Assembly (NCBI RefSeq): GCF_003012935.1
Contig: NZ_PUDR01000007.1
Location: 186,001-250,000, forward strand
Direction of reading: 5' to 3'
Length of the DNA stretch: 64,000 nt
Source: Pannonibacter carbonis
GTDB taxonomy: Bacteria > Pseudomonadota > Alphaproteobacteria > Rhizobiales > Stappiaceae
How positions within the stretch are numbered: the first letter of the stretch is position 1; each line of letters starts with the position of its first letter. This document shows, piece after piece, positions 14,801-23,528 of this stretch. The translations under genes and the position numbers were made by a program. The notes under the pieces were generated by a model. The model made no database searches, was not told the origin of the DNA, and saw nothing but the letters and a program-made list of their open reading frames with translations.

Positions 14801-15793
14801 CGCCCGGCCTCCCTCAGCCGTCCGGTTGTCTTCGGCCCGACCACCTTTGCTTTCCTCGACCTGCCGCAGGTGCGTGAGGAGCTGCCTGCCCATCGGCCCT
14901 TGATCGCAGCTCATGCCAACCCCTGGCCGGGTGAGCTGGCGGTCTTTCGCAGTCCGGCGCTGGACGGGTTCGAACAAATTGTCCGCGTCAACCGCCGAGC
15001 CAGGGTCGGCAGCCTTGCTGCTGATCTCCACTCTGGCCCCACCTCACGCTTCGATACGGGCAATGTGCTGATCCTCGAGCTTCAGCACGGGGAGCTCCAA
15101 AGCGTCTCGGACCTCGCCCTCTTCGGCGGGGCCAATGTGCTGGCCATCGAGAGCGCTCTCGGTCAGTGGGAGATCGTCCAGGCTGGTTCGGCAGACCTCA
15201 TTGCACCACGCCGCTACCGGCTGAGTCGGCTCCTGCGCGGTCAGCGCGGCACCGAGCATGCCATGGGCAACCCGACCCCGGCCGGTGCCCGTGTCGTTGT
15301 CCTCGATGACGCCCTTGTCTCTCTCCCGGTCAGCGAGGCCGATCTGGGCCGTCCCTGGAACTGGCGCGTCGGGCCGGCAGCAAGGGCTGTCAGCGACGAG
15401 AGTTATACGGGCCAGAGTTTTACGCCCGCCGGTCGCGGGCTCTTGCCCCTTGCCCCGGTCCATGTCGGGCAGCCCTGGCGAACAGCGCGCAGCCCCGGCG
15501 ATCTGACGATCCGCTGGACACGCCGCTCCCGCGCGCTGGTGGCAGACAGCTGGGAGCAGGTCGAGGTGCCACTTGGGGAAGAGGTCGAGGGTTATGAGGT
15601 CCAGATCCTCGACGGAGCTACGGTCAAGCGGGCGCTGAGCAGCAGCACGACCTCCGTCCTCTATACCGCTGCCCAGCAGACTGCCGATTGGGGCGCACCG
15701 CTCGGGCCCGGCCAGACGCTGGCGATCCGCATCTTCCAGCTCTCGAACCGCCTCGGCCGCGGCACGTCTGCGGCTGTCACGCTGCAATTCTGA
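11831..15793 (+). CDS. GTA-type TIM-barrel tail hub / central fibre protein (rcc01698-like)
   Basis: A 1320-residue multidomain baseplate hub. Order of parts: a glycine-rich hydrophobic N-terminus (residues 1-60), a baseplate beta domain (about 60-230), a glycoside-hydrolase-like TIM barrel (about 430-760; FIGIDNYMPLSDWRDG and PIWFTELGCPAID mark strands carrying candidate acidic residues), a phage_tail_3-type hub domain (about 790-960), and a C-terminal receptor-facing domain of beta repeats. The length is typical of the family. It is the last coupled gene of the tip module and probably bridges the tail tube and the fibre encoded next. Whether the barrel is enzymatically active cannot be read from sequence alone. 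Confidence 0.87.
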   Translation: MAALVLGAVGTAIGGAFGGTLLGVSGAAIGGIVGSTIGSVADSWILSSLAPSQRIEGARLETLRITSATEGAVLPRLYGRMRIGGNIIWATDFREETRTATQGGGKGGGGKVQTTEYFYSASFAVALCEGPITGIGRIWADGKPMDLSGVTWRWYPGNEIQTADPFISAKMGTANTPAYRGTAYVVFEELALAAYGNRLPQLSFEVFRPLADPDTAEGLVKAVTLIPASGEFTYAVRPVTKSDGTRTLAENLNALPQTTDILVALDRLQAMAPAVESISLVVAWIADDLRAGHCRIEPGIEVREKNTGTADWQVSGLTRADARLVSQDAQGRPVFGGTPADFAVIEAIREIKARGLRVTFYPFLLMDIPPGNALPDPYSDHAAKQGQPVFPWRGRITVSPAPGFAGSPDKTSAAATAVANFFGAASASDYEVSGDLVTWRGAPTDFGLRRMVLHYAHLCVAAGGVDAFIIGTEMQGLTPVRSGPATYPAVDAFRDLAAACRTILGPSTKLGYAADWPEYAGHRPQDGSGDVFFHLDPLWADPNIDFIGIDNYMPLSDWRDGFEHADARAGWTAIHDRAYLQANIAGGEGFDWFYASATDRAAQIRTPISDGSAGKPWVFRIKDLRAWWSNLHFNRPGGVESATPTPWVPQSKPIWFTELGCPAIDRGTNQPNVFFDPKSSESFTPHFSRGWRDDAIQRAYLEATCLWWGDPANNPPSPLYGGRMVHLPECAAWTWDARPYPFFPELTGVWTDGPNWRLGHWLTGRLGAVSLAALVRHLCLRAGMREELIDVSGLWGAIEGYVIGALESPRASISTLARHFGFDAVETGGQIRFVMRGRAPVATLAIDDLVAPRDGEPFELTRGQESELPQALKWQIARADEDYDAALVEARRITVDTTRIASESFPFATAPEEAERRCRRALMEAWIGRETATFTLPPSRLALDPADVIELRHDGRRLEVRLTSAADTQARRFEAVRQDRSVHDLPPGDTRPASLSRPVVFGPTTFAFLDLPQVREELPAHRPLIAAHANPWPGELAVFRSPALDGFEQIVRVNRRARVGSLAADLHSGPTSRFDTGNVLILELQHGELQSVSDLALFGGANVLAIESALGQWEIVQAGSADLIAPRRYRLSRLLRGQRGTEHAMGNPTPAGARVVVLDDALVSLPVSEADLGRPWNWRVGPAARAVSDESYTGQSFTPAGRGLLPLAPVHVGQPWRTARSPGDLTIRWTRRSRALVADSWEQVEVPLGEEVEGYEVQILDGATVKRALSSSTTSVLYTAAQQTADWGAPLGPGQTLAIRIFQLSNRLGRGTSAAVTLQF

Positions 15794-15814
15794 TCCCAAC
15801 CCACGGGAACCTCC

Positions 15815-16891
15815 ATGTCCGACACCACGACCCATCTAGGCCTGCCCTACATCCACGCGGCGCAGGCGCAGAAACACGTCACCCACAACGAGGCTCTGCG
15901 CTTGCTCGACGGACTTGTGCAACTGTCCGCCCTCGATCGGACCCGAACTTCACCGCCCGCCAGTCCCGCCGATGGCGACCGGCATCTGGTGGCCTCGGGT
16001 GCAACCGGTCTCTGGGCAGGATGGGACCTGAACATCGCGTTCCGGGCCGACGGTGCCTGGATCCGCCTCCCCCCGCGCCCGGGCTGGCTGGTCTGGGTCG
16101 AGGCGGAGGGACTGCTCCTTGTCTGGACCGGTTTGGGATGGAGCAGCGCTCTCCCCACGACCTTGCAGAACCTGACGCGGCTCGGACTGGGGTCTACAGC
16201 CGATGCAGCAAACCCGTTCTCCGCGAGGCTCAATGCCGCGCTCTGGGCCGCCAAGACCATCGCTGAGGGCGGGACGGGCGATCTGTTCCTGAAGCTCAAC
16301 AAGGAGACGGCCGGCGACGATCTGGGCCTCGTCCTGCAGACCGGCTTCGTGACCAAGGCGCTGATCGGGCTCTTCGGCTCCGATCGCTTCCGCCTCGCGG
16401 TCTCGGCCGATGGCAACACCTTCCTCGATGGACTGATCGTCGAGAACGCCACCGGCATAGTCGATCAGCCCCGCCTGCCCCGCTTCAAGGCCTGGACCAA
16501 CTATGACAATTACGTCGGTGTCGGATCCTGGACGAAGATCGGCCTCAACAACACCGACTATAACGACCAGGGCGCCTTCGACGCCGCGACCAACCGGTTT
16601 GTGGCGCTGGTCTCCGGCACCTACCTCTTCGGCGCGACGCTGCTCTACAAGGTCAACGCCAGCACCTCGGCGCGCATGAGCGGGCGGCTCGTGCTGAACG
16701 GGACGACCGAAATCCGCGGCTCCCTCGGCGAAATCTCCGCCACCCACGTCTCGCTCGCCACCGCGCTCTGGCTGCAGACCATGGTGTCGCTGACTGCTGG
16801 CGACACCGTCGAGCTGCAGGGGTATTTCCGGGTCGCGGACGGGTATGTTGCCGCTGATCAGACGTGCTTCTGGGGCTGCAAGGTGGGGTGA
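15815..16891 (+). CDS. DUF2793 tail fibre with C-terminal C1q-like head
   Basis: A 358-residue fibre protein. Residues 1-110 are the DUF2793 anchor found at the end of GTA and prophage tail clusters (THLGLPYIHAAQAQKHVTHN is its signature). A linker with repeated beta motifs follows, and the last 135 residues form a jelly-roll resembling trimeric C1q/TNF-like heads (WTNYDNYVGVGSWTKI, then GTYLFGATLLYK and LTAGDTVELQGYF). The C-terminal head would recognise the host surface. It is the last phage gene; the DNA turns AT-rich directly after it. Confidence 0.8.
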   Translation: MSDTTTHLGLPYIHAAQAQKHVTHNEALRLLDGLVQLSALDRTRTSPPASPADGDRHLVASGATGLWAGWDLNIAFRADGAWIRLPPRPGWLVWVEAEGLLLVWTGLGWSSALPTTLQNLTRLGLGSTADAANPFSARLNAALWAAKTIAEGGTGDLFLKLNKETAGDDLGLVLQTGFVTKALIGLFGSDRFRLAVSADGNTFLDGLIVENATGIVDQPRLPRFKAWTNYDNYVGVGSWTKIGLNNTDYNDQGAFDAATNRFVALVSGTYLFGATLLYKVNASTSARMSGRLVLNGTTEIRGSLGEISATHVSLATALWLQTMVSLTAGDTVELQGYFRVADGYVAADQTCFWGCKVG

Positions 16892-17251
16892 GGAAGCAGA
16901 ATTTCCCATCGATTACTTAATTAAGAGCTCTATTACATGTCGAAAAGACGACCAGAACCAGACTTTCATTAAAAATTAAATACTATGGCAAAAATTCTAA
17001 ATAAATACCGCAAAATTCACTTGAAATAGCACTTTCGCCAAAAAGAAGAATCCCAATTCATAAAATGTGCGCTTCCAGGTCAAGACAGGTTAGTGACTGC
17101 GAAGACGACTGAAAATGAATGTGCTTCTGGAGGTAGCGCAAAGAGATCGAATCCACTCAACTCGCACAAATTTTAATCCATAAATTCTATAGACTTTAAG
17201 CATGAAAAGTCGATCCTGAAGGTACGGTTCACGGCCATCAGGAGTGTCGGC
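16892..17251. other. AT-rich non-coding stretch at the prophage right edge
   Basis: About 360 bases without a credible gene, clearly richer in A and T than both flanks. This is the likely right boundary of the prophage, so attR should lie here, but no direct repeat can be tested because the left end is outside the window. The last 70 bases also hold the promoter of the importer operon, including the motif at 17189. Confidence 0.5.
17189..17200 (+). promoter_or_regulatory. candidate sulfur-regulon motif upstream of the importer operon
   Basis: ATAGACTTTAAG, about 52 bases before the start of the binding-protein gene. It closely resembles ATAGACATTAAG ahead of msuE (35228-35239) and ATAGAGATTAG ahead of cysP (minus strand, 31008-30998). 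It overlaps an 8-base palindrome TCTATAGA. The regulator is unknown; an Rrf2 protein encoded nearby is the natural candidate. Confidence 0.35.
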
Positions 17252-18895
17252 ATGACATCGCAAGATACTGTTTTTACGAAAAATTTCGCAGCAGCCGGTT
17301 TGGCTGTGCTGCTCGCGACCACGATCGCCGGCTCGGCGATCGCGACCGAGACCCCGAAGGTCGGCGGCACGCTGACCTACCTGGAACAGCAGCCGCACAC
17401 GGTGCTCTATCCGCCGGCCGGCGGCTTCTATCCCAACGGCGGCATCCTCAACCAGATCACCGACAAGCTCACCTACCAGAACCCGGAGACGCTTGCGATC
17501 GAGCCCTGGATCGCCGAGAGCTGGGAGATCAACGCCGATCACACCCAGTTCACCTTCAAGATCCGGCCGGGCGTGACCTTCTCCGACGGCACGCCGCTTG
17601 ATGCCGCCGCTGTCGCCGCCAACTTCGATGCCTTCGGCAAGGGCAAGGGCGAGCGCAAGTTCCCGGTGTCCGAGGTGGTCAACAACTATGAACGGTCCGA
17701 AGTCATCGATCCGCTGACCGTGCGATTCCACTTCAAGAAGCCGAGCGCCGGCTTCCTGCAGGGCACCTCGGTCATCGGCTCCGGCCTCGTCTCCCTGTCG
17801 ACCCTGAACCGGAACTTCGACGAGCTGGGCGATGCCACGCTGGTCATCGGGTCCGGGCCCTTCGTGGCCACCAAGCAGGTGACCGGCAAGGAGCTGACGC
17901 TCAAGGCCCGCACGGACTACAACTGGGCCCCCAAGCTCCTGGCGCATCAGGGGCGTCCCTATCTGGATGAAATCCGCTACGTCATCGTGCCGGAAGACGG
18001 CGTGCGCATCGGAGCGCTGCTGTCCGGTCAGGCCGATTTCGTCCGGCAGATCCAGGCCTATGACGAGCCGCAGGTGACCGCACGCGGCTATCAGATCTAT
18101 GCCCCGTCAACGCGCGGCATCAACAACTCCGTTGTCTTCCGGCCCGACAACGCGCTGGTCGCCGACAAGGCGGTGCGCCAGGCCTTGCTGCATGCCACCG
18201 ACACGCAGGAAATCGTCAAGACCCTGTTCTCGGACAGCTATCCCGTTGCAAAGTCGATCATTGCCTCGACCGCACTGGGCTTCAAGGACATCAGTGCGAA
18301 GCTGACGCACGACCCGAAGAAGGCAGCCGAGCTGCTGGATCAGGCCGGCTGGAAGCTGGATGCGGACGGACTGCGGCGCAAGGACGGCAAGCTGCTCGAG
18401 CTGACCGCCTACGAATCCCCGCCACAGCCGCAGAACAAGGCCACACTGCAGCTGATCTCGCAGCAGTGGGGCAAGGTGGGCGTGAAGTTCAACGTGCTGG
18501 CGGGTGACGCGGGCAGCCGCGTGCAAGACAGCCTCGACCCGCAGAAGACACCTGTTGCACCGGCCATGGTCGGCCGCGCCGATCCGGATGTGATCAAGAG
18601 CCAGTATCACTACGCCAACCGCAACGTGCTGCTGCAAACCGGCGGTGTCAGCACCAAGGTGGAGAGCTTCCGCGACGAGACGCTCAACGGCCTCCTGGAA
18701 GGCATTGCGGCCGAGGTCGACCCTGCAAAGCGCCTGAAGCTCGTGGAAGAAGTCCAGAACTACGTCATCGATCAGGCCTATGCGATCCCGATCTTCGAGG
18801 AGCCGCAGGCCTTTGGGGGCGCGCCCTACCTGAAGGGCATCCGGTTCGAGGCTGTGGGACGTCCCAGTTTCTACAGCGCCTGGCTCGACCGGTAA
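17252..18895 (+). CDS. peptide-type ABC importer binding protein, KPN_01854 family
   Basis: A 547-residue periplasmic binding protein of the SBP_bac_5 class with a signal peptide (residues 1-31, hydrophobic AAAGLAVLLATTIAGSAIA). From memory it belongs to the TIGR04028 / KPN_01854 subfamily, defined by its constant association with a luciferase-like monooxygenase and two CMD-fold proteins, all present here. The ligand is unknown; neighbours suggest an organosulfur or similar compound taken up for oxidative breakdown. It is the first gene of a seven-gene operon and is followed by a strong hairpin, which commonly keeps binding-protein mRNA abundant relative to the permeases. Confidence 0.8.
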   Translation: MTSQDTVFTKNFAAAGLAVLLATTIAGSAIATETPKVGGTLTYLEQQPHTVLYPPAGGFYPNGGILNQITDKLTYQNPETLAIEPWIAESWEINADHTQFTFKIRPGVTFSDGTPLDAAAVAANFDAFGKGKGERKFPVSEVVNNYERSEVIDPLTVRFHFKKPSAGFLQGTSVIGSGLVSLSTLNRNFDELGDATLVIGSGPFVATKQVTGKELTLKARTDYNWAPKLLAHQGRPYLDEIRYVIVPEDGVRIGALLSGQADFVRQIQAYDEPQVTARGYQIYAPSTRGINNSVVFRPDNALVADKAVRQALLHATDTQEIVKTLFSDSYPVAKSIIASTALGFKDISAKLTHDPKKAAELLDQAGWKLDADGLRRKDGKLLELTAYESPPQPQNKATLQLISQQWGKVGVKFNVLAGDAGSRVQDSLDPQKTPVAPAMVGRADPDVIKSQYHYANRNVLLQTGGVSTKVESFRDETLNGLLEGIAAEVDPAKRLKLVEEVQNYVIDQAYAIPIFEEPQAFGGAPYLKGIRFEAVGRPSFYSAWLDR

Positions 18896-18900
18896 GCGCG

Positions 18901-18930
18901 GAGCCGCCGCGTTGCGGGACGCGGCGGCTC
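18901..18930 (+). other. intercistronic hairpin after the binding-protein gene
   Basis: A perfect 12-base-pair stem (GAGCCGCCGCGT pairing with ACGCGGCGGCTC) with a six-base loop, starting six bases after the stop. No T-run follows, so it is more likely an mRNA-stabilising or partial attenuation element than a full terminator. Confidence 0.6.
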
Positions 18931-18960
18931 TGATCTCCCTCAGGATCAGCGGATCAGATC

Positions 18961-19911
18961 ATGCACGCCCAACTCGTCAGTCGCATCGGCCAGTCCATCC
19001 TTGTTCTATGGGCGGCCTTCACCCTTTCCTTCGTTCTTTTGCAGGCGCTTCCAGGTGATGCCGTGCTCATCCGCTTCCTGGGCGGCGATCTCGGATTGTC
19101 CCCGGAACAGATTGCCGAACTGCGCGTTCTTTACGGCGCTGATGCACCGATCTGGGAACAGTACATCGTCAGCCTGTCCGGCTTCCTGACCGGCAACTTC
19201 GGCTACTCGGTCATTTCCGGGACGCCAGTCGCAACCGAGATCCTGACCAATCTTCCGCCCACGCTCTGGCTGGCCGGCCTGAGCCTTGCCGCAGCAGCTC
19301 TGCTGGCCATCACCATCGCGCTGACAGCGAACCTGACCGGGTTCGCTCCGCTGAAGGCCGCACTCGAAAACCTGCCCTCCCTGATGATCTCCGTGCCGGT
19401 GTTCTGGCTCGGGATTGTGATGATCCAGATGTTCTCGTTTCAGCTCGGCTGGGTTTCGGTGATCAATCCGGGACCATGGGAACAGCTGGCCTTGCCGGTC
19501 ATAGCCATTGCAGTGCCGATTGCCGCGCCCCTGGCCCAGATCCTTCTGCGCAACATCGAGGCCGTCTCCCGCCAGCCTTTCGTTCAGGTTGCTCGCGCCA
19601 AGGGGGCAGCTCCTGCGCATGTCCTGGTGCGCCATATCCTGGGCAACGCGCTTCTCCCGAGCCTGACGATCGCCGGGTTGCTGTTTGGCGAACTGATTGC
19701 CGGTGCCGTGATCACTGAAACCGTCTTTGGCCTGAACGGAATTGGCCGTCTCGCTGAACGGTCCGTTCGGTTCCAGGACACGGCCGTGCTGCAGGCGATC
19801 GTCGTGATCTCGGCCTTCGCCTTCCTGCTGATCAACCTCGCCGTCGATCTTCTTTATCCGCTGGTCGACCCGCGCCTCAGACGCGATGACGTAAAGGGAG
19901 CAACAGCATGA
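18961..19911 (+). CDS. dipeptide-type ABC permease (DppB-like)
   Basis: A 316-residue inner-membrane permease with six membrane segments and the DppB/OppB N-terminal arrangement (first helix followed by a periplasmic domain with the LGLSPEQIAELRVLYGAD stretch). The EAA loop that touches the ATPase is near residues 205-225 (QVARAKGAAPAHVLVRHIL). It pairs with the DppC-like permease whose ATG overlaps its stop by four bases. Confidence 0.85.
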   Translation: MHAQLVSRIGQSILVLWAAFTLSFVLLQALPGDAVLIRFLGGDLGLSPEQIAELRVLYGADAPIWEQYIVSLSGFLTGNFGYSVISGTPVATEILTNLPPTLWLAGLSLAAAALLAITIALTANLTGFAPLKAALENLPSLMISVPVFWLGIVMIQMFSFQLGWVSVINPGPWEQLALPVIAIAVPIAAPLAQILLRNIEAVSRQPFVQVARAKGAAPAHVLVRHILGNALLPSLTIAGLLFGELIAGAVITETVFGLNGIGRLAERSVRFQDTAVLQAIVVISAFAFLLINLAVDLLYPLVDPRLRRDDVKGATA

Positions 19912-20753
19912 GCACGGCGCCTGCGATACCCGTCAGACGTATTCCTGCGCTGTCCGGCAAGCGCCCGCCGGTGTCGGTGATCCTTACCACGATCATCCTT
20001 GGCACGGCTCTGGCCTGGTCTTTGGCACCGGATCTGTTCTCCAGCTACAGCGGAACGGTGGGTCTGCCGGGGAACCAGCTGAAGTCGCCCTCCGCGTTGC
20101 ACTGGCTGGGAACAGACGAGCTGGGCCGCGACCTGCTTGCCCGGATCATTCATGGCGCGCGCTATTCCCTCTCGGGCGCATTCGTTGCGGTGGCGGTTGG
20201 CCTGATCGCAGGATCGGCGATCGGACTGGTCGCCGGCGCGGCGGGCGGGCGCACAGATACATGGCTGATGCGGCTGGTCGACGTCCTGCTGTCGGTGCCG
20301 ACGCTGCTGCTGTCGCTGGCGATCATCATGATCCTGGGCTTTGGCCATGTGCAGGCCGCGTTGGCGGTGGGTGTCACCGCGATTGCCAGTTTTGCCCGGC
20401 TGATGCGCTCGGAAGTTCTGACACTGTGGCGAACGGACTATGTCGAGGCCGCATTCGGCAGCGGCGCCACCTTCCTCAAGGTGCTTGTGCGCCATGTCCT
20501 GCCGAATGCCCTGACCTCCGTGCTGGCGCTGGCCGCGCTGCAGTTTGGCGCCGCGATCCTGCAGATCTCCACGCTTGGCTTCCTCGGCTACGGCGCCCCG
20601 CCGCCGACCCCGGAGTGGGGGCTGCTGATCGCGGAAGGCCGGAACTACATGATGATTGCCTGGTGGCTCACCCTTTTCCCGGGTCTGGCCGTGATCCTCG
20701 TCGTCATGGCAGCCAACCACCTCGGACACACTCTCGAAAGGAGAAAGGCATGA
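19908..20753 (+). CDS. dipeptide-type ABC permease (DppC-like)
   Basis: A 281-residue permease with the DppC/OppC hallmarks: a long N-terminal region with LGTDELGRDLLARIIHGARYS near residues 65-85 and an EAA loop (YVEAAFGSGATFLKVLVRHVLPNAL, spanning about 180-204). It overlaps both neighbours by four bases (ATGA junctions), so permeases and ATPase are translationally coupled. Confidence 0.85.
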   Translation: MSTAPAIPVRRIPALSGKRPPVSVILTTIILGTALAWSLAPDLFSSYSGTVGLPGNQLKSPSALHWLGTDELGRDLLARIIHGARYSLSGAFVAVAVGLIAGSAIGLVAGAAGGRTDTWLMRLVDVLLSVPTLLLSLAIIMILGFGHVQAALAVGVTAIASFARLMRSEVLTLWRTDYVEAAFGSGATFLKVLVRHVLPNALTSVLALAALQFGAAILQISTLGFLGYGAPPPTPEWGLLIAEGRNYMMIAWWLTLFPGLAVILVVMAANHLGHTLERRKA

Positions 20754-22417
20754 CCTACGCCGCCCCCTTGCGCGCGCCGGAGACGCTCGTCCCGGTCCTT
20801 CATCTTCCTCCCGTGGTGCTGGCCGTCGAGAACCTTTCGGTTGCCTATGGCACAACACGCGTGGTCGATCAGGTCAGTTTCACCATCCGCGCCGGCGAGG
20901 TCGTGGCACTGGTCGGGGAGTCCGGATCCGGAAAGACGACCACCGCGCAGGCGCTCATCGGGCTGCTCTCTGGCAACGGACGGGTCACGGATGGTGCGAT
21001 CCGTTTCGATGGGGAAACCATCACCGCCTTTACCGAACGCCAGTTCCAGGCCCTGCGCGGCAAGCGGATCGCCCTGGTGCCGCAGGATCCGGGCAGTTCG
21101 CTCAATCCAGTGCGGACCATCGGTTCGCAGGTTGCCGAGGTGTTCCGTCTCCACACAGACCACAGCCCGGACCTCATCCGGCGCGAGGTCCTGTCCCTGT
21201 TCGAACGCGTCGGGCTATCGCAGCCCGAGCTTCGCTATGACCAGTATCCGCACGAGCTGTCCGGCGGCATGAAGCAGCGGGTGCTGATTGCCATGGCGAT
21301 TGCGCTGCGACCGGATCTGATCATCGCCGATGAGCCGACCAGCGCCCTGGATGTGACCGTGCAACGCCGCATTCTCGACCTGATCGACGATCTTCGGCGG
21401 GAATACGGCACCGCCTTGCTTCTGGTCACGCATGATCTGGGTGTCGCCTCTGACAGAGCGGACCGGGTCGTCGTGCTGCAGAAGGGCCGCATCCAGGATT
21501 CCGGCCTCACCCGGGACGTTCTCAGCGCGCCGTCGTCGCCTTACACACGGCAGTTGCTGGCGGATGCGCCGTCGCTTGCCGCGGTGCCAAAGGCTCGTCC
21601 CGTGATCGCCTCCAATGCCCGGACCGTGATCGAGGTTCAGGGACTGGAGCAACAGTTCCGCACGAAAGACCGCGCAGCCTTTACCGCAATCCGCGATATC
21701 AGCTTCTCGGTTGCGGCCGGAACCACACACGCGCTGGTGGGCGAATCCGGATCCGGCAAGACAACGACCGCCCGGATCGTCTCCGGACTTTTGCGCCCAA
21801 CCTTTGGATCGGCCCGGATTGATGGCGTCGAGGTCACGTCCCTTGCCGGCGAAGCGCTGCGCCAGTTCCGGCGCAAGATCCAACTTGTCTACCAGAACCC
21901 GTTCCAGTCGCTCGATCCACGCCAGACGGTTGGCCAGATCATCGAGGAACCTCTTCTGAACTTCAGCCCCGTGCCAGCACAGGAACGTAAGGCACGGGTC
22001 GTGGCACTGGCGGAGCGTGTGCATCTCGACAGCGCCCTGTTGTCGCGCCGTCCGGCCGCGTTGTCCGGCGGCCAGCGACAGCGGGTGGCGATTGCCCGAG
22101 CACTCATCCTCGAGCCGTCGATCCTCGTTCTCGACGAGGCGGTTTCGGCGCTGGATGTCACCGTTCAGGCTCGGATCCTTGAGCTTCTGGCCGAACTGCA
22201 GCGCGACCTGGGCCTGACCTATCTGTTCGTATCGCATGATCTCGCCGTGGTTCGCGCCATCGCAGACACGGTGTCGGTCTTCCAGGCCGGACAACAGGTG
22301 GAACAGGGAAAGGTCGAGGATGTGTTCTCGCATCCCTCGACCGCCTACACGCGCCAGCTGATCGCTGCCATCCCTGGCGCAACACTCACATCCCGCCCCA
22401 AACAGCCAAACGCTTGA
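20750..22417 (+). CDS. fused double ATPase of a peptide-type ABC importer (DppD-DppF fusion)
   Basis: A 555-residue protein with two complete nucleotide-binding domains. The first has Walker [10 protein letters not shown] at 56-64, signature LSGGMKQRV and Walker B LIIADEPTSALD. The second repeats [18 protein letters not shown] and ILVLDEAVSALD in its C-terminal half. A DppD- and a DppF-like subunit are thus joined in one chain, as in the GsiA and YejF type. ATG at 20750 overlaps the permease stop. It drives import of the unknown ligand bound by the 17252 product. Confidence 0.88.
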   Translation: MTYAAPLRAPETLVPVLHLPPVVLAVENLSVAYGTTRVVDQVSFTIRAGEVVALVGESGSGKTTTAQALIGLLSGNGRVTDGAIRFDGETITAFTERQFQALRGKRIALVPQDPGSSLNPVRTIGSQVAEVFRLHTDHSPDLIRREVLSLFERVGLSQPELRYDQYPHELSGGMKQRVLIAMAIALRPDLIIADEPTSALDVTVQRRILDLIDDLRREYGTALLLVTHDLGVASDRADRVVVLQKGRIQDSGLTRDVLSAPSSPYTRQLLADAPSLAAVPKARPVIASNARTVIEVQGLEQQFRTKDRAAFTAIRDISFSVAAGTTHALVGESGSGKTTTARIVSGLLRPTFGSARIDGVEVTSLAGEALRQFRRKIQLVYQNPFQSLDPRQTVGQIIEEPLLNFSPVPAQERKARVVALAERVHLDSALLSRRPAALSGGQRQRVAIARALILEPSILVLDEAVSALDVTVQARILELLAELQRDLGLTYLFVSHDLAVVRAIADTVSVFQAGQQVEQGKVEDVFSHPSTAYTRQLIAAIPGATLTSRPKQPNA

Positions 22418-22437
22418 TCAGCCCCCGGAGGCACGTC

Positions 22438-23487
22438 ATGTCATCATCCCGCACCAAGAACATCGCATTCTTCACCCGCCTGCTGGACGATGTGTCCGCC
22501 GGTGACCGTTATCGTCTGGCAACCGAGCAGATCCGCGAAGCAGAGCGGCTTGGCTTCTCAAGCGCCTGGGTGGCGCAGCATCACTTCGATCCGGACGAAG
22601 GCGGGCTGCCGGCCCCGCTCGTGTTCCTGACGCATGTGGCGGCCAAGACGACCCGGATCCGGCTCGGGACGGGCGTCATCACCTTGCCGCTGGAAGACCC
22701 CTTGCGCGTCGCGGAAGATACCGCCGTGCTCGACCTGCTGTCCGGCGGGCGCCTGGAAGTCGGTCTTGGCACCGGCGGAACCGCGCCGACGTTCACCGCC
22801 TTCGGCCGCGCAATCGAGGCCCGGGGGCAGGATTTTGCCGTTCATCTGGCAAAGCTGCGTCAGGCCTGGCGGGGAGAGGAGATTGCAGAGACACGCCGCC
22901 TCTATCCCGCAGCGCCGGCTCTGGACGGCCGCATCTGGCAAGCGACCTTCTCGGTCGAAGGCGGCCGCCGTGCCGGTCTTGCCGGTGACGGGCTGATGTT
23001 GTCGCGGACCCAGCCCCGGCCGGAAAATGATCCCTGGAAGACCCTGGATGCCATCCAGAATCCGATCATTGACGCGTATCTTGAGGCACTGCCTGCCGGT
23101 GTTGCGCCGCGGATCCTTGCCTCTCGCAGTGTCTTCATCGCCGACAAGCGCGAGGATGCACTTCACTTCGCAAAGATCGGCCTCAGCAAGGCCGTCGTGA
23201 AATTCGGCGGATTGGTGCGTGTGCGCGAGGGTGGCCAGCTTGAGGATCTGATTGCTGCATTCGATACGCACCTGGGAACGCCAGACGAGGTCTTCGCCTC
23301 CCTGTCACGTGACACCGCGTTGACGCGGGCCACCGACGTCGCAGTCCAGGTGCATTCCATCGACCCGCCGCATGACTACATCCTGCGGTCGATCGAGCTG
23401 TTTGCAACGCGCGTGGCCCCCGCCCTCGGCTGGACGCATCCGCAGACGCAGAAGCTGGCAGCACTTGCCGGTTTGCGCAGCATCTAG
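22438..23487 (+). CDS. FMN-dependent luciferase-like monooxygenase, KPN_01858 family
   Basis: A 349-residue TIM-barrel flavin monooxygenase of the bacterial luciferase superfamily. The N-terminal barrel is recognisable in EQIREAERLGFSSAWVAQHHFDP (spanning about 22-44) and in LLSGGRLEVGLGTG (about 101-114). Such enzymes oxidise organic substrates with reduced flavin supplied by a separate reductase; the MsuE-like reductase encoded at 35251 is a candidate partner. From memory this is the TIGR04027 subfamily. A GGAGG site five bases upstream supports the ATG at 22438. The substrate is presumably the imported ligand. Confidence 0.8.
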   Translation: MSSSRTKNIAFFTRLLDDVSAGDRYRLATEQIREAERLGFSSAWVAQHHFDPDEGGLPAPLVFLTHVAAKTTRIRLGTGVITLPLEDPLRVAEDTAVLDLLSGGRLEVGLGTGGTAPTFTAFGRAIEARGQDFAVHLAKLRQAWRGEEIAETRRLYPAAPALDGRIWQATFSVEGGRRAGLAGDGLMLSRTQPRPENDPWKTLDAIQNPIIDAYLEALPAGVAPRILASRSVFIADKREDALHFAKIGLSKAVVKFGGLVRVREGGQLEDLIAAFDTHLGTPDEVFASLSRDTALTRATDVAVQVHSIDPPHDYILRSIELFATRVAPALGWTHPQTQKLAALAGLRSI

Positions 23488-23528
23488 TGCTCAAATCCGG
23501 ACAGACACAGGTCAACAGGAGACAGACG

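Noticed and set aside
1-16891. Interpretation of the whole phage segment as a gene transfer agent
   Set aside because: The tail tip is GTA-like, but the presence of cargo toxin-antitoxin genes, a complete lysis cassette between tip genes and a separate chaperone/tape-measure set fit a prophage better.
17110-17175. Sequence resembling the T-arm end of a tRNA (CGAATCC) near the prophage edge, a possible attR in a tRNA gene
   Set aside because: No acceptor, D or anticodon stems can be formed around it, and the matching left attachment site is outside the window, so it cannot be supported.
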